From NCBI RefSeq assembly GCF_020216025.1, contig NZ_JAIWNC010000028.1, positions 62,001 to 126,000 on the forward strand: a stretch of 64,000 nt of DNA. The letters run 5' to 3'. This stretch comes from Jidongwangia harbinensis. Its GTDB lineage: Bacteria > Actinomycetota > Actinomycetes > Mycobacteriales > Micromonosporaceae. Position numbers and translations under genes: made by a program. Positions 33,579 through 42,829 of the stretch are shown here, piece by piece (position 1 is the stretch's first letter; the number at the start of each line of letters is the position of its first letter). The notes beneath the pieces are model-generated. The model searched no databases. It saw nothing but the letters and a program-made list of their open reading frames with translations, and was not told the DNA's origin.

Positions 33579-36179
33579 TCATGCCCGTTCTGCCCAGTAG
33601 GCCAGGTTGCCGCGGGCCTTGAGCGTTTCCAAGCTTTCCGCACCGAATACGCGTTGTAGGACGGGTAGCAGATCGGCGAGCTGATCACGGGCTCCCGCCG
33701 GGTCGCCGGAGCGTCCGATCCATCTGGCTAGATCGGACCTGGCAATCAGGGTGGCGCGATGACCGACGCCGAAGACGCGTTGCAGGACGGGCAACAGTTC
33801 GGCGAGCTGGTCACGGGCTGCTGCCGGGTTCCCCGCCCATCCAGTCCAGTAGGCCAGGTGCACACGGGTCTTCACCGTCTCTGGGTGTTCGGGACCGAGA
33901 ACCTCGCCGAATCGCGGTACGAGCTCAGTCAACTGATCGCGGGCGGCGACCGGGTCACCGATCCGGCCGGTCCAGTAGGCGAGATCGGATCGAACCTGGA
34001 GGGTCTCGCGGTGCGAAGGGCCGAGCGCATCTCGCATGATCGATATTAGGCTGCTGAGCTGGTTGTGTGCGCTCGCTGGGTCGCCGGCCTTGCCGGTCCA
34101 ACGGATCGTTTGGGCCTCGTGTACCAGAGTGGTGTGGCTCTTCCTTCCGAAGACCTCCCGCCTTAGCGGGACTAGGGCAAGGTGCAGGTCACGGGCTCCT
34201 GCGGCGTCACCTGCCTCGCCGACGAATCTCGCGTGGGTGCTTCTTATGCCGATCAGCTCATAGTCGGTCTTCTTCAACACCCGTTCGGCGGTACGGAGCA
34301 GCGCGATGAGGGAGTCGCGTGCCGCTACGACGTCGCCGGCTTCGCCGGTGAACCACGCCAAGTTCGACCGATAGAGCAGAGTCTCTGGGTGTTCGGGGCC
34401 GAGGACGTGTTCTGCGATGGGAATCAGTGCAGCGTACTGATCTCGAGCGGAGACGATATCGCCAGCTCCTCCGGTAAAAGACGCCAGGTCAGCGCTGGCG
34501 GTGACGATCACAGCCGGGTGGCTATCGCTGAGAGTCCGGGTCGCAATGGATCGGATCATCTCGGCTTGCTCGACCGCTGCGGGATGCTGACCGAGGGCCG
34601 CCACGTAGCGGCTGACCTCGCTCGCTATTTCCGCTACAACGGCGATCGTCTCCCGGTCTTCCGGACCGGGTGATTCTGCGGCGCGAGCCAGCACCTGGAT
34701 CGGATGCGGTGAGATGAGACGGTAGAAGGGCCAGTTCGCGGTATCGAACTGGTTCTCATGTTCTTTCACCGCGCGTTCGAGCAGGCGGGCTGCGAGTGCT
34801 AGGGCGGCCCGGGTCTGCCCGGTCCTGGTGAGGTGGTACAGGCTCGCATCGCGGACCAACGGGTGCAGGCGCCATGTCGGCGGTGTCTGCGTTTCGGGTT
34901 CAGCAGGGTTGACGTCGAGTAGGCCGAGCCTGATCAGACCATCGCGGCTCTCGTCGAGACGTCTGGGGTTCAGCCCGGGGAAGAGCTCGGATCCTGCCAT
35001 GACAGCAGCGTCGAGGAGATTTTGAAAAGGGATGGGCGCGTCGGCGAACACCGACAGCAAGCGTAGGAGGTTCCGCGCATCAGGAAGGCTTCTGCCGCGT
35101 TCGAGGTAGGTGAGCGACAGTTCCCAGGTCTGGGCGATGACTTCGCGCGCCTGCCTGTCGGCCAGGTGATGTCGTGTGTCGGGGAACACGGCGTAGGTGC
35201 CAGCGGAGTCGAGCGCGGCGTGGAAGCCGGCGAAGGTCTTGACCTGACCGGGCAGCAGATCCTCGTCCTTGGTCTGACCTAAATAGTGGCCGGCGAGGCG
35301 AAGAGCAAGCGGGAGTCCGCCGAGCCTGTCTGCGAGTGCGCGGGCCTCCTCGTGAGTCCCGGGGGTGGTGCCGGCGAGGTCGAGCAGGACCTGCGCGCTG
35401 TCCGAGGTCGACAGCATGCCGACGTGCTGTAGCTCGCACCACGTCCCCCACTCGTCGCTGTCGCTGTCCCGGCTGGTCACGATGATCGCGCCGTGTGAGA
35501 TGTTGACAGGGCGGATCCAGCCCTGCTTCTGGCTGACGGTCTGTCCCTCGGGGACCAGCATGGTGGGGTCGTCGGCGTTGTCGACGATCAGCAGCCACGA
35601 TTTTGAGTACGCCGCGATGAGACGCCAGAGCACGTCGGGTCCCCGATTCCAGCCCTCGGCCAGCTCGTAAGCCGTCGCGTTAAGCCTTTCGGCGACCTGC
35701 CGCATACCGGCGTTGAGCTCTGTTGGGCCGGCGGCGGAGACGAACCAGACAACTACACCTTCGGCTTCGAGGATCTGCCCGACGTGCCGGGCGATGGTGG
35801 TCTTGCCCGCGCCACCCATGCCATGCAGGACCCGAACTCTCTTCGTGTTCGTGGCGTGCCGGTCGAACAACCCGATGAGCTCAGCGATCAGGGTGTCGCG
35901 GCCGCGGATCTGCTCGCCGTCGGCGAGGCCGGGGACCTCCAGCGAAATTCGCGGCCACAGGCTCGGGGCATGCCCGGCACCATGGCCGGTCAGCGGGCCT
36001 CGGTACTTCCAAGCCAGGTATAGCGCCGCGATCCCGGACGTGCCACCGATGACGCTGAATACCTTGTCCATGCCGTTCAACAGATTCGCCTCGGCGAAAA
36101 ACCAGGCCGACAGGAACGAGACCGTGGTGGTGAGCACCAACGCGACGAGCGCCAGCACGGTACGGCCCCGCGCGTTCAT
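33579..36179 (-). CDS. Membrane-anchored STAND (NB-ARC-like) NTPase with TPR-like repeats
   Basis: 866 residues from the ATG at 36179. Two N-terminal membrane helices (residues ~8-30 and ~40-58) are followed by an NB-ARC-like NTPase: Walker A GMGGAGKTT at 120-128, Walker B SWLLIVDNADD, GAIIVTSRDSDS and GGLPLALRLAGHYLG. A winged-helix-like segment and C-terminal helical repeats of ~42 residues follow (RSDLAYWTGRIGDPVAARDQLTEL pattern, eight or so copies). Unlike the protein at 1465-4083 it is anchored in the membrane. No effector domain is visible, so partner proteins may supply it. Its start overlaps the stop of the small gene upstream (ATGA). Confidence 0.85.
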   Translation of the reverse strand: MNARGRTVLALVALVLTTTVSFLSAWFFAEANLLNGMDKVFSVIGGTSGIAALYLAWKYRGPLTGHGAGHAPSLWPRISLEVPGLADGEQIRGRDTLIAELIGLFDRHATNTKRVRVLHGMGGAGKTTIARHVGQILEAEGVVVWFVSAAGPTELNAGMRQVAERLNATAYELAEGWNRGPDVLWRLIAAYSKSWLLIVDNADDPTMLVPEGQTVSQKQGWIRPVNISHGAIIVTSRDSDSDEWGTWCELQHVGMLSTSDSAQVLLDLAGTTPGTHEEARALADRLGGLPLALRLAGHYLGQTKDEDLLPGQVKTFAGFHAALDSAGTYAVFPDTRHHLADRQAREVIAQTWELSLTYLERGRSLPDARNLLRLLSVFADAPIPFQNLLDAAVMAGSELFPGLNPRRLDESRDGLIRLGLLDVNPAEPETQTPPTWRLHPLVRDASLYHLTRTGQTRAALALAARLLERAVKEHENQFDTANWPFYRLISPHPIQVLARAAESPGPEDRETIAVVAEIASEVSRYVAALGQHPAAVEQAEMIRSIATRTLSDSHPAVIVTASADLASFTGGAGDIVSARDQYAALIPIAEHVLGPEHPETLLYRSNLAWFTGEAGDVVAARDSLIALLRTAERVLKKTDYELIGIRSTHARFVGEAGDAAGARDLHLALVPLRREVFGRKSHTTLVHEAQTIRWTGKAGDPASAHNQLSSLISIMRDALGPSHRETLQVRSDLAYWTGRIGDPVAARDQLTELVPRFGEVLGPEHPETVKTRVHLAYWTGWAGNPAAARDQLAELLPVLQRVFGVGHRATLIARSDLARWIGRSGDPAGARDQLADLLPVLQRVFGAESLETLKARGNLAYWAERA

Positions 36180-36436
36180 ACGCCGCCAGCCGGCGCATGC
36201 GGGACCGGGACTGGTATCGCTGATGGTCCGCTGCCCTGGTCGTAGTCGAGGCGTTTGTCCAGGTCGAGTTCGAACCTGCCGTGCAGCGCCACGTTGGACC
36301 AGAACACCGGGGTCAACCCGCGCAGATCGTGGTCGGTGAGCCGGCTTGGCGGATGCAACTTCACCAGCTGCTCCTGGTCGGCGTCGACCACCGTCCACGA
36401 CGCGATCAGATCATCGAGGTCCCACTCACGGCGCAC
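36176..36436 (-). CDS. Small protein translationally coupled to the STAND gene
   Basis: 86 residues from a GTG at 36436. Codon use is normal for the genome. The protein begins RREWDLDDLIASWTVVDADQ and ends in a Pro-rich tail; its stop overlaps the STAND start as ATGA. The N-terminal phrase recalls the DUF4158 start of Tn3-type transposases (WD.EDLI..WT..D.D), so a transposon relic is an alternative, but the precise coupling favours a real partner. Function unknown. Confidence 0.45.
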   Translation of the reverse strand: MRREWDLDDLIASWTVVDADQEQLVKLHPPSRLTDHDLRGLTPVFWSNVALHGRFELDLDKRLDYDQGSGPSAIPVPVPHAPAGGV

Positions 36437-36470
36437 CGCAACACTTTGGCAGACAGCGACGTGCGCCGAT

Positions 36471-37175
36471 AAGCCCCGTCCGGGCACGACCACTACTTCG
36501 TTACCGCGTCGACGGCGCAGCGCGACGCGCTGCGCCGTCGAACGCCGCAGGCCCTGGCCGGGTGGCAGCACCGCCACATCCACCAGCAGATCCGCAACCG
36601 CGCCCACGAGCTGGACCCCACTCACCCGGTGCTGAACCCCGACTTGATGTCCCTGTACCCGGACAGCCGCCAGCCCCCGCGCGAGGACCTCGGCCGGCTG
36701 CGCACCTTCGCCTGGATCGAGGCGAACGCAGTTGTAGGCGGCGGCGTCACACGGTGGAACGACTTCGACCATCACCGACCCGACACGTTGCCGTGGATCG
36801 TCCAGCACGTGCTCAACGCCGCCGACCCCCTGCAGGCCGCGTTCTCCACGCCCAAGCCGACGACACACACAAATGGGCCGACCTCGAACACATCCCCGGG
36901 CCGGCCGGGCCGATCTACCGGGTGGTGTCCGCCGGGCGGCACCGCACCCACGCCATGCGCATCCTCGGCGTGCCGTTGATGGTCGCCGAAATCGGCGTCA
37001 GCGCGCTGCCCGTGCTCGTTGAGCAGTCCGAACTCCACGAACCCGGGTACCCCGACTACCCCGCCGAGGCGATCTGGCGTGGCCTCATCGGCCGCGGGCT
37101 GCTCGACGGCGACATCGTGCGCGGGTACCACGGCCCGGCACTGCAGCCATACCGGGTGGCCGCGCCGTGGCTGCT
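36471..37175 (+). pseudogene. ParB-like protein relic, 5'-truncated, frameshifted, cut by IS
   Basis: A plus-strand coding frame appears right after an in-frame TAA, without a start (HDHYFVTASTAQRDALRRR), and continues through LGRLRTFAWIEANAVVGGG. It shifts frame near 36850, then reads KWADLEHIPGPAGPIYRVVS, AGRHRTHAMRILGVPLMVAE and AEAIWRGLIGRGLLDGDIV. The AGRHRTHAMRLLG-type phrase resembles the ParB/sulfiredoxin-like fold motif. The 3' end is replaced by a truncated IS5-family sequence from 37173 on. Confidence 0.55.
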
Positions 37176-37960
37176 ACTCAGCTCGGTGGCGCTTGAGTCG
37201 GTTGATGCCGCATTCCACGGCGTGGCGTTGTTGGTAGATCTGCGGGGGAAGGCCGGTGGCCGGCCGCCCTTCGACCCGAGCTTGCGCCGGTTGGCGTCCT
37301 GGTCAGCCTTGCTGGGGATGGTCGCCTTGATCCCGCGTCGGCGCAGGTAGCGCCGGTTCACCCGCGACGTGTACGCCTTGTCGGCCAACGCCCGGTCCGG
37401 CCTGGTGCGTGGCCGCCCGACCGGGCGGGGCACCCGGATGCCCTCCATCACCGCAATGAACTGCGGGCTGTCACCTCGCTGCCCGCCCGTCAGCACGATC
37501 GACAGCGGCTTCTGCCTTTGCTCGCAGCTCAGATGCAGTTTCGTGGTCTGCCCGCCCTGCGATCGACCCAACGCATGATCAGCACGCTCGACCGTCACAC
37601 CGCCCGGTGGTTCAGCCTGCAGATCCCCCTTTACGCGCACCGCTGCATGCTGATGCGCCCGCGCCACGGTTGAGTCGACCGACACGTCCCACACGATCCG
37701 GCCGGCCGCATCGGTTATCGCCTGCAACGCGGTCAGGATCCATGCCCAGGTCCCGTCACGCTGCCACCGTCGGAACAACGCATACGCCGCCGCCCACGAT
37801 CCATAGCAGTCCGGGATGTCCCGCCATGGCGTTCCCGCCCGGACCCGCCACCGGATCCCGTCGATGAGCTGCCGTTTCGTCCAGGTCGGCGGACGACCCG
37901 GTCGACGGGGCCCGGGCAGCAACACGGCACCCGCCTGGCGTACGAAGGCCAGGTCAGGGT
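37173..37960 (-). pseudogene. IS5-family transposase, truncated and frameshifted
   Basis: Reads DLAFVRQAGAVLLPGPRRPG, RPPTWTKRQLIDGIRWRVRA, VWDVSVDSTVARAHQHA (first Asp), SQGGQTTKLHL, TGGQRGDSPQF and ADKAYTSRVNRRYLRRRG (second Asp). Near 37238 a change in a C-run shifts the frame; in the new frame it continues QIYQQRHAVECGINRLKRHRA, containing the third catalytic residue, and then stops at 37173. The C-terminal ~25 residues and that end of the IS are missing, and the N-terminus is also degenerate. A different subgroup from the intact IS at 7755. Confidence 0.8.
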
Positions 37961-38224
37961 CGTCGCCGCCGGATACGGGGGCGAGGATGACGTGCCAGAG
38001 CAGGCCGGCGAAGCGGTCACCGCGATGGACCGGCGCGTCACCACCGGCGTGGTCACCCTGCCGCGCCGCAGGGTGCACGTACCGGATCCCGTCGACCACG
38101 AACAGCGAGGGCCACCACTGGCTCAGGCATCCCGGGTCGGAGTGTGGTTCCGCCGTGCGCCGGGTGCTGCACCAGGTGACCACTCCGTTCTCCTACCTGC
38201 GCATGATGGAAGATGGACTGGAAG
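37961..38224. other. Degenerate stretch between IS remnant and TnsA relic
   Basis: The minus-strand frame upstream of the transposase remains open (SQWWPSLFVVDGIRYVHPAA, FAGLLWHVILAP) and looks like the end of another gene fused to the IS remnant. Not recognised. No intact gene. Confidence 0.3.
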
Positions 38225-38687
38225 CGGCAGGCCGCGATGCTCGAAGGCGCCGCCGTGCGCCTCGAACACCACCCGCGGCCAGGCCTAACCTCAGCCACCA
38301 TCGGCACCAGCAGCCGAACCGCCGGTTTCACATTGACCACCGTCACCGCCCCGTCCGCCGAGGCGAACAGGAAGCCAGCAACAGCCGCTCCAGCTCCAAC
38401 CGGCTCTCGTAGACCACATGATCAGCGACCGTCGCCGCCCAGTAGCAGCCCGGCAGATACGGCTGCCCGCGATGCGACCGCCACCGCCGCCACGGCACTG
38501 ACCCTGCGAAACGCGCCAGCCGCAACTGCTCGACCGGCACCACCACAACCCCGGAATCCGAGCGAATCTGCACCTGCGCCCGAAACACGGCCGCGACCGT
38601 TCCGCCCGGCACGCCGGGCACCCGCTGCGAGGCCAATCCGGCAGCCATCCACCCATGGCAATCCCACCACCCGCCCACGGCAGCCAC
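38225..38687 (-). pseudogene. TnsA-like transposase endonuclease relic
   Basis: The first part reads VPVEQLRLARFAGSVPWRRW, RSHRGQPYLPGCYWAAT and HVVYESRLELERLLLA, the N-terminal pattern of actinobacterial TnsA-like heteromeric transposase endonuclease subunits. A deletion and frameshift near 38375 remove the middle; the other frame continues ADGAVTVVNVKPAVRLLVPM and then decays. Full-length relatives are ~230-250 residues. No TnsB/TnsC partner is seen in the window. Confidence 0.6.
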
Positions 38688-38879
38688 GACACACCGACAC
38701 CATCAGGCGACAACCAGCAGAACCACACATACGGGCGACACCACCCTCCCCGCCAGCCCGGCCCGGCCGCGCAGAAAGGCGCCGCCACAACAGCCACGAG
38801 CCGGGGTAACATCTGCCCGGCACGTCAGCACTTCGCGGGCCGTCACGGAAACGTCGAAGCGAATGAGAAAGGCGCACGA

Positions 38880-39257
38880 GTGAGCGAAGATAAACAACTT
38901 TCGCGACGCCATTTCCCGTGCGACGAATGCCCTATACGCGCCGATAACTGCGACAACCCCAAGGCCAAATTCCCGGCCGACCGGTGGGACGAGCTGAGCG
39001 TGACCGTCCGCGATCCGGAAACCCGGCACGAACCGCCCATCGGTGAAATCCTTTTCGGCTGCCACAAAGGCGCACCCAGCAGCAACGCAGACCTCGCCTG
39101 CGCCGGCTGGCTCGCCCAGTTCGGCACCGACCACCTTGGAGTACGCCTCGCCGTCGTCGACCGCCGCCTGCCGCCAGACGCCCTGGCACCTGGCTCCAAC
39201 TGGCCGCCACTGCACCAGACCTGGGACGACGTCGTACGCGCCCAAACCACCGAGTGA
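38880..39257 (+). CDS. DUF6283 family protein
   Basis: 125 residues from a GTG at 38880 (GAGAAAGG ~8 bases upstream). Conserved cysteines and motifs of DUF6283: PCDECPIRADNCDN near the N-terminus, LFGCHKG in the middle, ACAGWLAQFGTDHLGVRLAV and DALAPGSNWPPLHQTWDDV. The four cysteines probably bind a metal. The family is frequent on actinobacterial conjugative elements and phages; function unknown. It is transcribed opposite to the main element operons. Confidence 0.82.
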   Translation: MSEDKQLSRRHFPCDECPIRADNCDNPKAKFPADRWDELSVTVRDPETRHEPPIGEILFGCHKGAPSSNADLACAGWLAQFGTDHLGVRLAVVDRRLPPDALAPGSNWPPLHQTWDDVVRAQTTE

Positions 39258-39300
39258 ACCCGGCGACACAATCCCATACCCGTAACCGATTTCCGGAACA

Positions 39301-40329
39301 TCAGTCCCCCAACCGGTACGGCGACATGCGGTACGAGCCGAAATACGGATACGGAATTTTCCTGAAATGCGTACCGCCGCCACCGGACTGTTCATAGCCG
39401 TAATAGCTGCCTATCGACGCGTCGACCCAGCCCGCGAACAACACTACATGGCCACGCAAGTCGGTGTCCGGATTGATCATCAGATCACCCGGCCGTAGAT
39501 CTGACTTCCCGATCATCATCGACCGCTGCGCCAGCTCAACCGTGCTCAGCCCCGGCCCTCGCAGACCCAGCGCCATCGACACGTAACCCGAACAGTCCCG
39601 CCGATACCCATGGAAAAGATCGCCGGGAACATTACTCGACAGATAAGGCACCGGTCCGCCCCGCCATGCGGTCAACCACGACCGCGCCCGGTCGAACACT
39701 GCGCTAGCCTCGACACAGGACCCACCAGAGCCGTCCGGCGAAGCCACGACCTCAGCGCAAATGCTCACGCATTGCTCACGATCGACTGGAATTGCTCGCG
39801 GATCCCCGGAAACTACAGCGGTGACGATCGCGGTCGCGTCCGGCTCATGCTTGGCGTACGCGTCAGGGTAGGCACTGATCTGCACGGCCTGAGCGGCCAC
39901 TGTCAGCGGCAGGGTCTGCCAGTTGGCGACGGTGAGCAGCTTGTCGTAGAACCTGCCCGCGGCGTACTCGGGGTTCATGATCCGCGCCGGTCTCCCCCAT
40001 CCCGCACTGGGGCGCTGCTGGAACAGTCCGAGGCTGTCGTGGTCGTTGTCCTTGCCAAGATTGCCGAGGTTGCGCAGGTTCGATTCCTGCATCGCGGTGG
40101 CCACAGCGATGACCTGCCCGCGCGGGGCAATGCCGCGGCGGGCGCCGACTCCGACGATGATGGCGGCGTTGTGCATCTGATCGGCGTCGTAGCCGCTGGT
40201 CGAACCGGGCAGCGCCGGCAGCATCATGCACGGGGATGCGAAGCCGCCGATGCCGGCGATGGCGGCCACGCAGACGAACGCGACGCCCAGCACGCAGGCG
40301 GTGATGATGGCGAGCACGCGGCCGGTCAT
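39301..40329 (-). CDS. Conjugation-type cell-wall hydrolase (lysozyme-like + NlpC/P60-like)
   Basis: 342 residues from the ATG at 40329 (GGAG 8 bases upstream). A membrane anchor or signal (VLAIITACVLGVAFVCVAAI) precedes a helical transglycosylase-like domain (VIAVATAMQESNLRNLGN, then DSLGLFQQRPSAGWG with its catalytic-type Glu). A C-terminal NlpC/P60-type domain has RRDCSGYVSMALG (Cys) and LRGHVVLFAGW (His). Such two-domain enzymes open the peptidoglycan for the conjugation channel (VirB1/VirB1-like role). It sits at the end of the element's minus-strand transfer block. Confidence 0.82.
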   Translation of the reverse strand: MTGRVLAIITACVLGVAFVCVAAIAGIGGFASPCMMLPALPGSTSGYDADQMHNAAIIVGVGARRGIAPRGQVIAVATAMQESNLRNLGNLGKDNDHDSLGLFQQRPSAGWGRPARIMNPEYAAGRFYDKLLTVANWQTLPLTVAAQAVQISAYPDAYAKHEPDATAIVTAVVSGDPRAIPVDREQCVSICAEVVASPDGSGGSCVEASAVFDRARSWLTAWRGGPVPYLSSNVPGDLFHGYRRDCSGYVSMALGLRGPGLSTVELAQRSMMIGKSDLRPGDLMINPDTDLRGHVVLFAGWVDASIGSYYGYEQSGGGGTHFRKIPYPYFGSYRMSPYRLGD

Positions 40330-40463
40330 GATCGGCTCCGGGAGGCGTTGGTGTGCATAGGTCTGCCCTTCTGGATGGGTCCCGGACACAAGCCGGCAAC
40401 CATCCCGGGCAGGCCGTGGCACGGGCGGCGGCGTACTGCCGATCGCCCGCGCCACGGCGGTTC

Positions 40464-41564
40464 TCAGGACGGTGCCGGCAGTGGCGTGTGGCCGTTGCTG
40501 GAGGCGAGAGCGGCGATGCGGGCGACTGGCGTTTCGGGCGAGTCGAGTAGCCCGGCGAGGCCGGCATCACGGATGCGCTGGACGGTGCGTGAGGACACGT
40601 CGAACCGGGCGGCGATGTCCTGATTCGATGCGCCGTCGTCGTCGGTCATGGCCTGCCAGATCTCGCGCCAGCGGTCATAGACGGACTGCTGGGTGGGGAT
40701 CTGGCGCAAGACGGCCGTGCTCGGTGGGCGGCTGGTGTCGACCAGCCCGGCGCCGATGCGATGCGCGGCCTGGGTCGGCGCCGGCTGCGCGGCGTCGGGT
40801 GGCTGGATCTCGGCGGCGATCGCAGCCGCCCAGCCGATGGTGTCGATCATGGCCATGAGGGCGTCCGCGATGTCGTCTACCGGTGTGGTGGTCGCGGCGA
40901 TCGAGGCAAGCACCGGGTCGGTGTCGTGCCGGGAGCGGATCTTCGCTTCGATGTGGCTGGCCAGCGCGGCCCGGCGGGCTTCGGTGCGCAGCTGGACGCG
41001 GGCCTCAGCGAGGGACTCGTGCAGGCTGCAGCCGAACTGCACGGCCAGGCTCTTGGCGCGACGGGTGACGGCCGGCTCTCGCCACCACTGCAGCAGTCCG
41101 TAGGCCGGCGGGGTGGCCGACAACTTGCCGGCGACGCGCAGCGCGTCGCGGCGGCGGGCCGAGGAGTGCAGCAGCCACACGCAGTAGGCGAAGATGCCCA
41201 GCCCGCCGAACACCGTGGCGAGATACGGCGAGCCGGCGTGGCCGACGACGTTGATGCCGACCGCCAGGGTGACCGAGCCCGCCGACAGGATGCGCCAGCC
41301 GTAGGCGTTCTCGCCGAGGCGTTGGCGGGTGTCGGCGAAGCCTGAGCAGACGACGCCGCCGAGGTCAATGACGACGGCGAACGGCAGCGCCAGGATGGCG
41401 CGCAGCCACAGCGGCATGGTGTCGGACCACGGCGGCGTCTCGACGCCGACCCAGACCTGGCCGATCGACGAGCCCAGCGCGGCGACGGCGTAGAACGCCC
41501 AGGCGGCGTGCTCGGCGGCGCGGCCGAGAGCCTGGTCGCTGCGGGCGGAGGTCATTGGGCCCAT
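40464..41564 (-). CDS. DUF2637-like membrane protein with C-terminal helix-turn-helix
   Basis: 366 residues from the ATG at 41564, chosen for GGAGG 6 bases upstream. Four to five membrane helices occupy residues ~20-150 (AAWAFYAVAALGSSIGQVWV, AILALPFAVVIDLGGVVCSG, FGGLGIFAYCVWLLHS), as in DUF2637/Spd-type transfer proteins. A long cytoplasmic part ends in a helix-turn-helix (NQDIAARFDVSSRTVQRIRD). The combination suggests a membrane protein of mycelial spread or DNA transfer that also binds DNA. The role is inferred from family and context. Confidence 0.7.
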   Translation of the reverse strand: MGPMTSARSDQALGRAAEHAAWAFYAVAALGSSIGQVWVGVETPPWSDTMPLWLRAILALPFAVVIDLGGVVCSGFADTRQRLGENAYGWRILSAGSVTLAVGINVVGHAGSPYLATVFGGLGIFAYCVWLLHSSARRRDALRVAGKLSATPPAYGLLQWWREPAVTRRAKSLAVQFGCSLHESLAEARVQLRTEARRAALASHIEAKIRSRHDTDPVLASIAATTTPVDDIADALMAMIDTIGWAAAIAAEIQPPDAAQPAPTQAAHRIGAGLVDTSRPPSTAVLRQIPTQQSVYDRWREIWQAMTDDDGASNQDIAARFDVSSRTVQRIRDAGLAGLLDSPETPVARIAALASSNGHTPLPAPS

Positions 41565-41704
41565 GCGGCACCTCCGGTCGGGGTGCGGCGGGCGTTGGCG
41601 TTGTGGGACACGGGGTCCTCCTGCAAGGTGTGCAGGGCCCAGCGCCCCATGCGGGACGCGGGGCCGAATCGGGTTCGGCTGTGCGTCCCGCGGGTGGTGC
41701 GGGA

Positions 41705-41923
41705 TCAGTTGCAGTGCTGGAAACGGGCCGGGTCGTCGCTGGTTTGGTTGACCTCGCCGGCCTCGGCCAGACGCAGCAGAATGCGCCGGATGGTGCCGTG
41801 CGAGTGGCCCAGCACCTTGGCCAGTTCCCACGGCGTGAACGCCAGATGCGGGTAGGTCCGCAGGTGCGCCAGGATCAGCGGCGTCAGTTGCCCGTAGGGC
41901 ATGCGTTGCGGGTGGATGGACAT
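41705..41923 (-). CDS. Small winged-helix DNA-binding protein
   Basis: 72 residues that are nearly all a winged helix: LTPLILAHLRTYPHLAFTPW, ELAKVLGHSHGTIRRILLRL, then the wing AEAGEVNQTSDDPARF. Probably a transcription regulator of the element. It lies between the membrane-HTH gene and the gene at 42120, all on the same strand. Confidence 0.7.
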   Translation of the reverse strand: MSIHPQRMPYGQLTPLILAHLRTYPHLAFTPWELAKVLGHSHGTIRRILLRLAEAGEVNQTSDDPARFQHCN

Positions 41924-42119
41924 GGCGTCGTCCTCGTGTCAGACGCGGTCTCGTCGCGCGCCAGCGTTGGCAGCGCGCGTGGCGTCGCCGCGTCAGGGTC
42001 GCGAAAGCCGGAGCGTGCCGGCGTCAGATGCTGTCCTGTCGCGGTAGGTGGCCCGCGTTGATCATGTGACGCGGGGTCTGGCGCGTCAGGGTCTGGCCAG
42101 GCCGTCACGGTCGTCGGTC

Positions 42120-42707
42120 TCAGCTGCTGGCGAACCGGCAGGAGACGTCCTTGCCGTGGTGGCGGCCCTGGCACTCGATGTCGCCGAGCTGCCGATGCTG
42201 GTCGGCAACCTTGTGCCGCATGGTTTCCTCCAGCTCATCGATCTGCGGGCCGTGCAAGTGCTCGTAGTGGCTCTGGTTGTCGGCCATCTCGGCGGTGACC
42301 GGGTGGCCGGGGAACGCGGCCAGCCACATGCGGAAGTACAAGCCCGCGCCCGCGCCGTGCATGGGGGCCAGCTGGCTGACCTTCGACAGCGCCAGGCAGA
42401 TCTCGGCCGCGGTGGCCGGGCGCAGGTCCGCCCCGGCGGCCACCCGGTCCAGCAGTTCCCGGACGTGGCCTCGGTAGACGAACTCGGTACCCGTGCCCGG
42501 CCCGACGTGCCGCGGCGTCAGCACGCTGAAGGCGTGGTAGAGCACATCGGTCTGGCCAGGGTGGTGGCGGGCGGCCGCGGCGATCTCGGCTTCTGCCCAT
42601 TCCATCACGGCGAACACGGAGCTCGTTTCCGTCTCGATAAGGGCGAACAGGGCGCCGGGATCGGACGTGGCGGACCGTTGGCCCGCGGAAGGTGTGGTGA
42701 CGGTCAT
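42120..42707 (-). CDS. Hypothetical element protein, helical
   Basis: 195 residues from the ATG at 42707. Soluble and mostly helical, with Ala/Glu-rich N-terminus (VFAVMEWAEAEIAAAARHH), a central AEICLALSKVSQLAPMHGAG, LYFRMWLAAFPGHPVTAEM and a His/Cys-rich C-terminus (KVADQHRQLGDIECQGRHHG) that could bind metal. Family not recognised. Divided from the next minus-strand gene by ~120 bases. Confidence 0.6.
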   Translation of the reverse strand: MTVTTPSAGQRSATSDPGALFALIETETSSVFAVMEWAEAEIAAAARHHPGQTDVLYHAFSVLTPRHVGPGTGTEFVYRGHVRELLDRVAAGADLRPATAAEICLALSKVSQLAPMHGAGAGLYFRMWLAAFPGHPVTAEMADNQSHYEHLHGPQIDELEETMRHKVADQHRQLGDIECQGRHHGKDVSCRFASS

Positions 42708-42829
42708 GCGATTCGCTCTCCATCCACTGTGGATGGCCTCGCCGGCCTATCGCCCGTCAAGGGCGACCGAAGTCGACGATGCCCTTGAGGGGTCTTGGCT
42801 TCTAGCGGTTACGGCTGACGCCGCAGGTG

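Noticed and set aside
36436..36868. Upstream extension of the small gene coupled to the second STAND gene
   Set aside because: The extension is antisense to the ParB-like relic and low in coding quality; the GTG at 36436 marks the change in codon pattern.
39860..39885. Apparent sixth copy of the dispersed repeat (GCACTGATCTGCACGG)
   Set aside because: It lies inside a conserved coding stretch of the wall hydrolase and matches only the first part of the core; likely chance.
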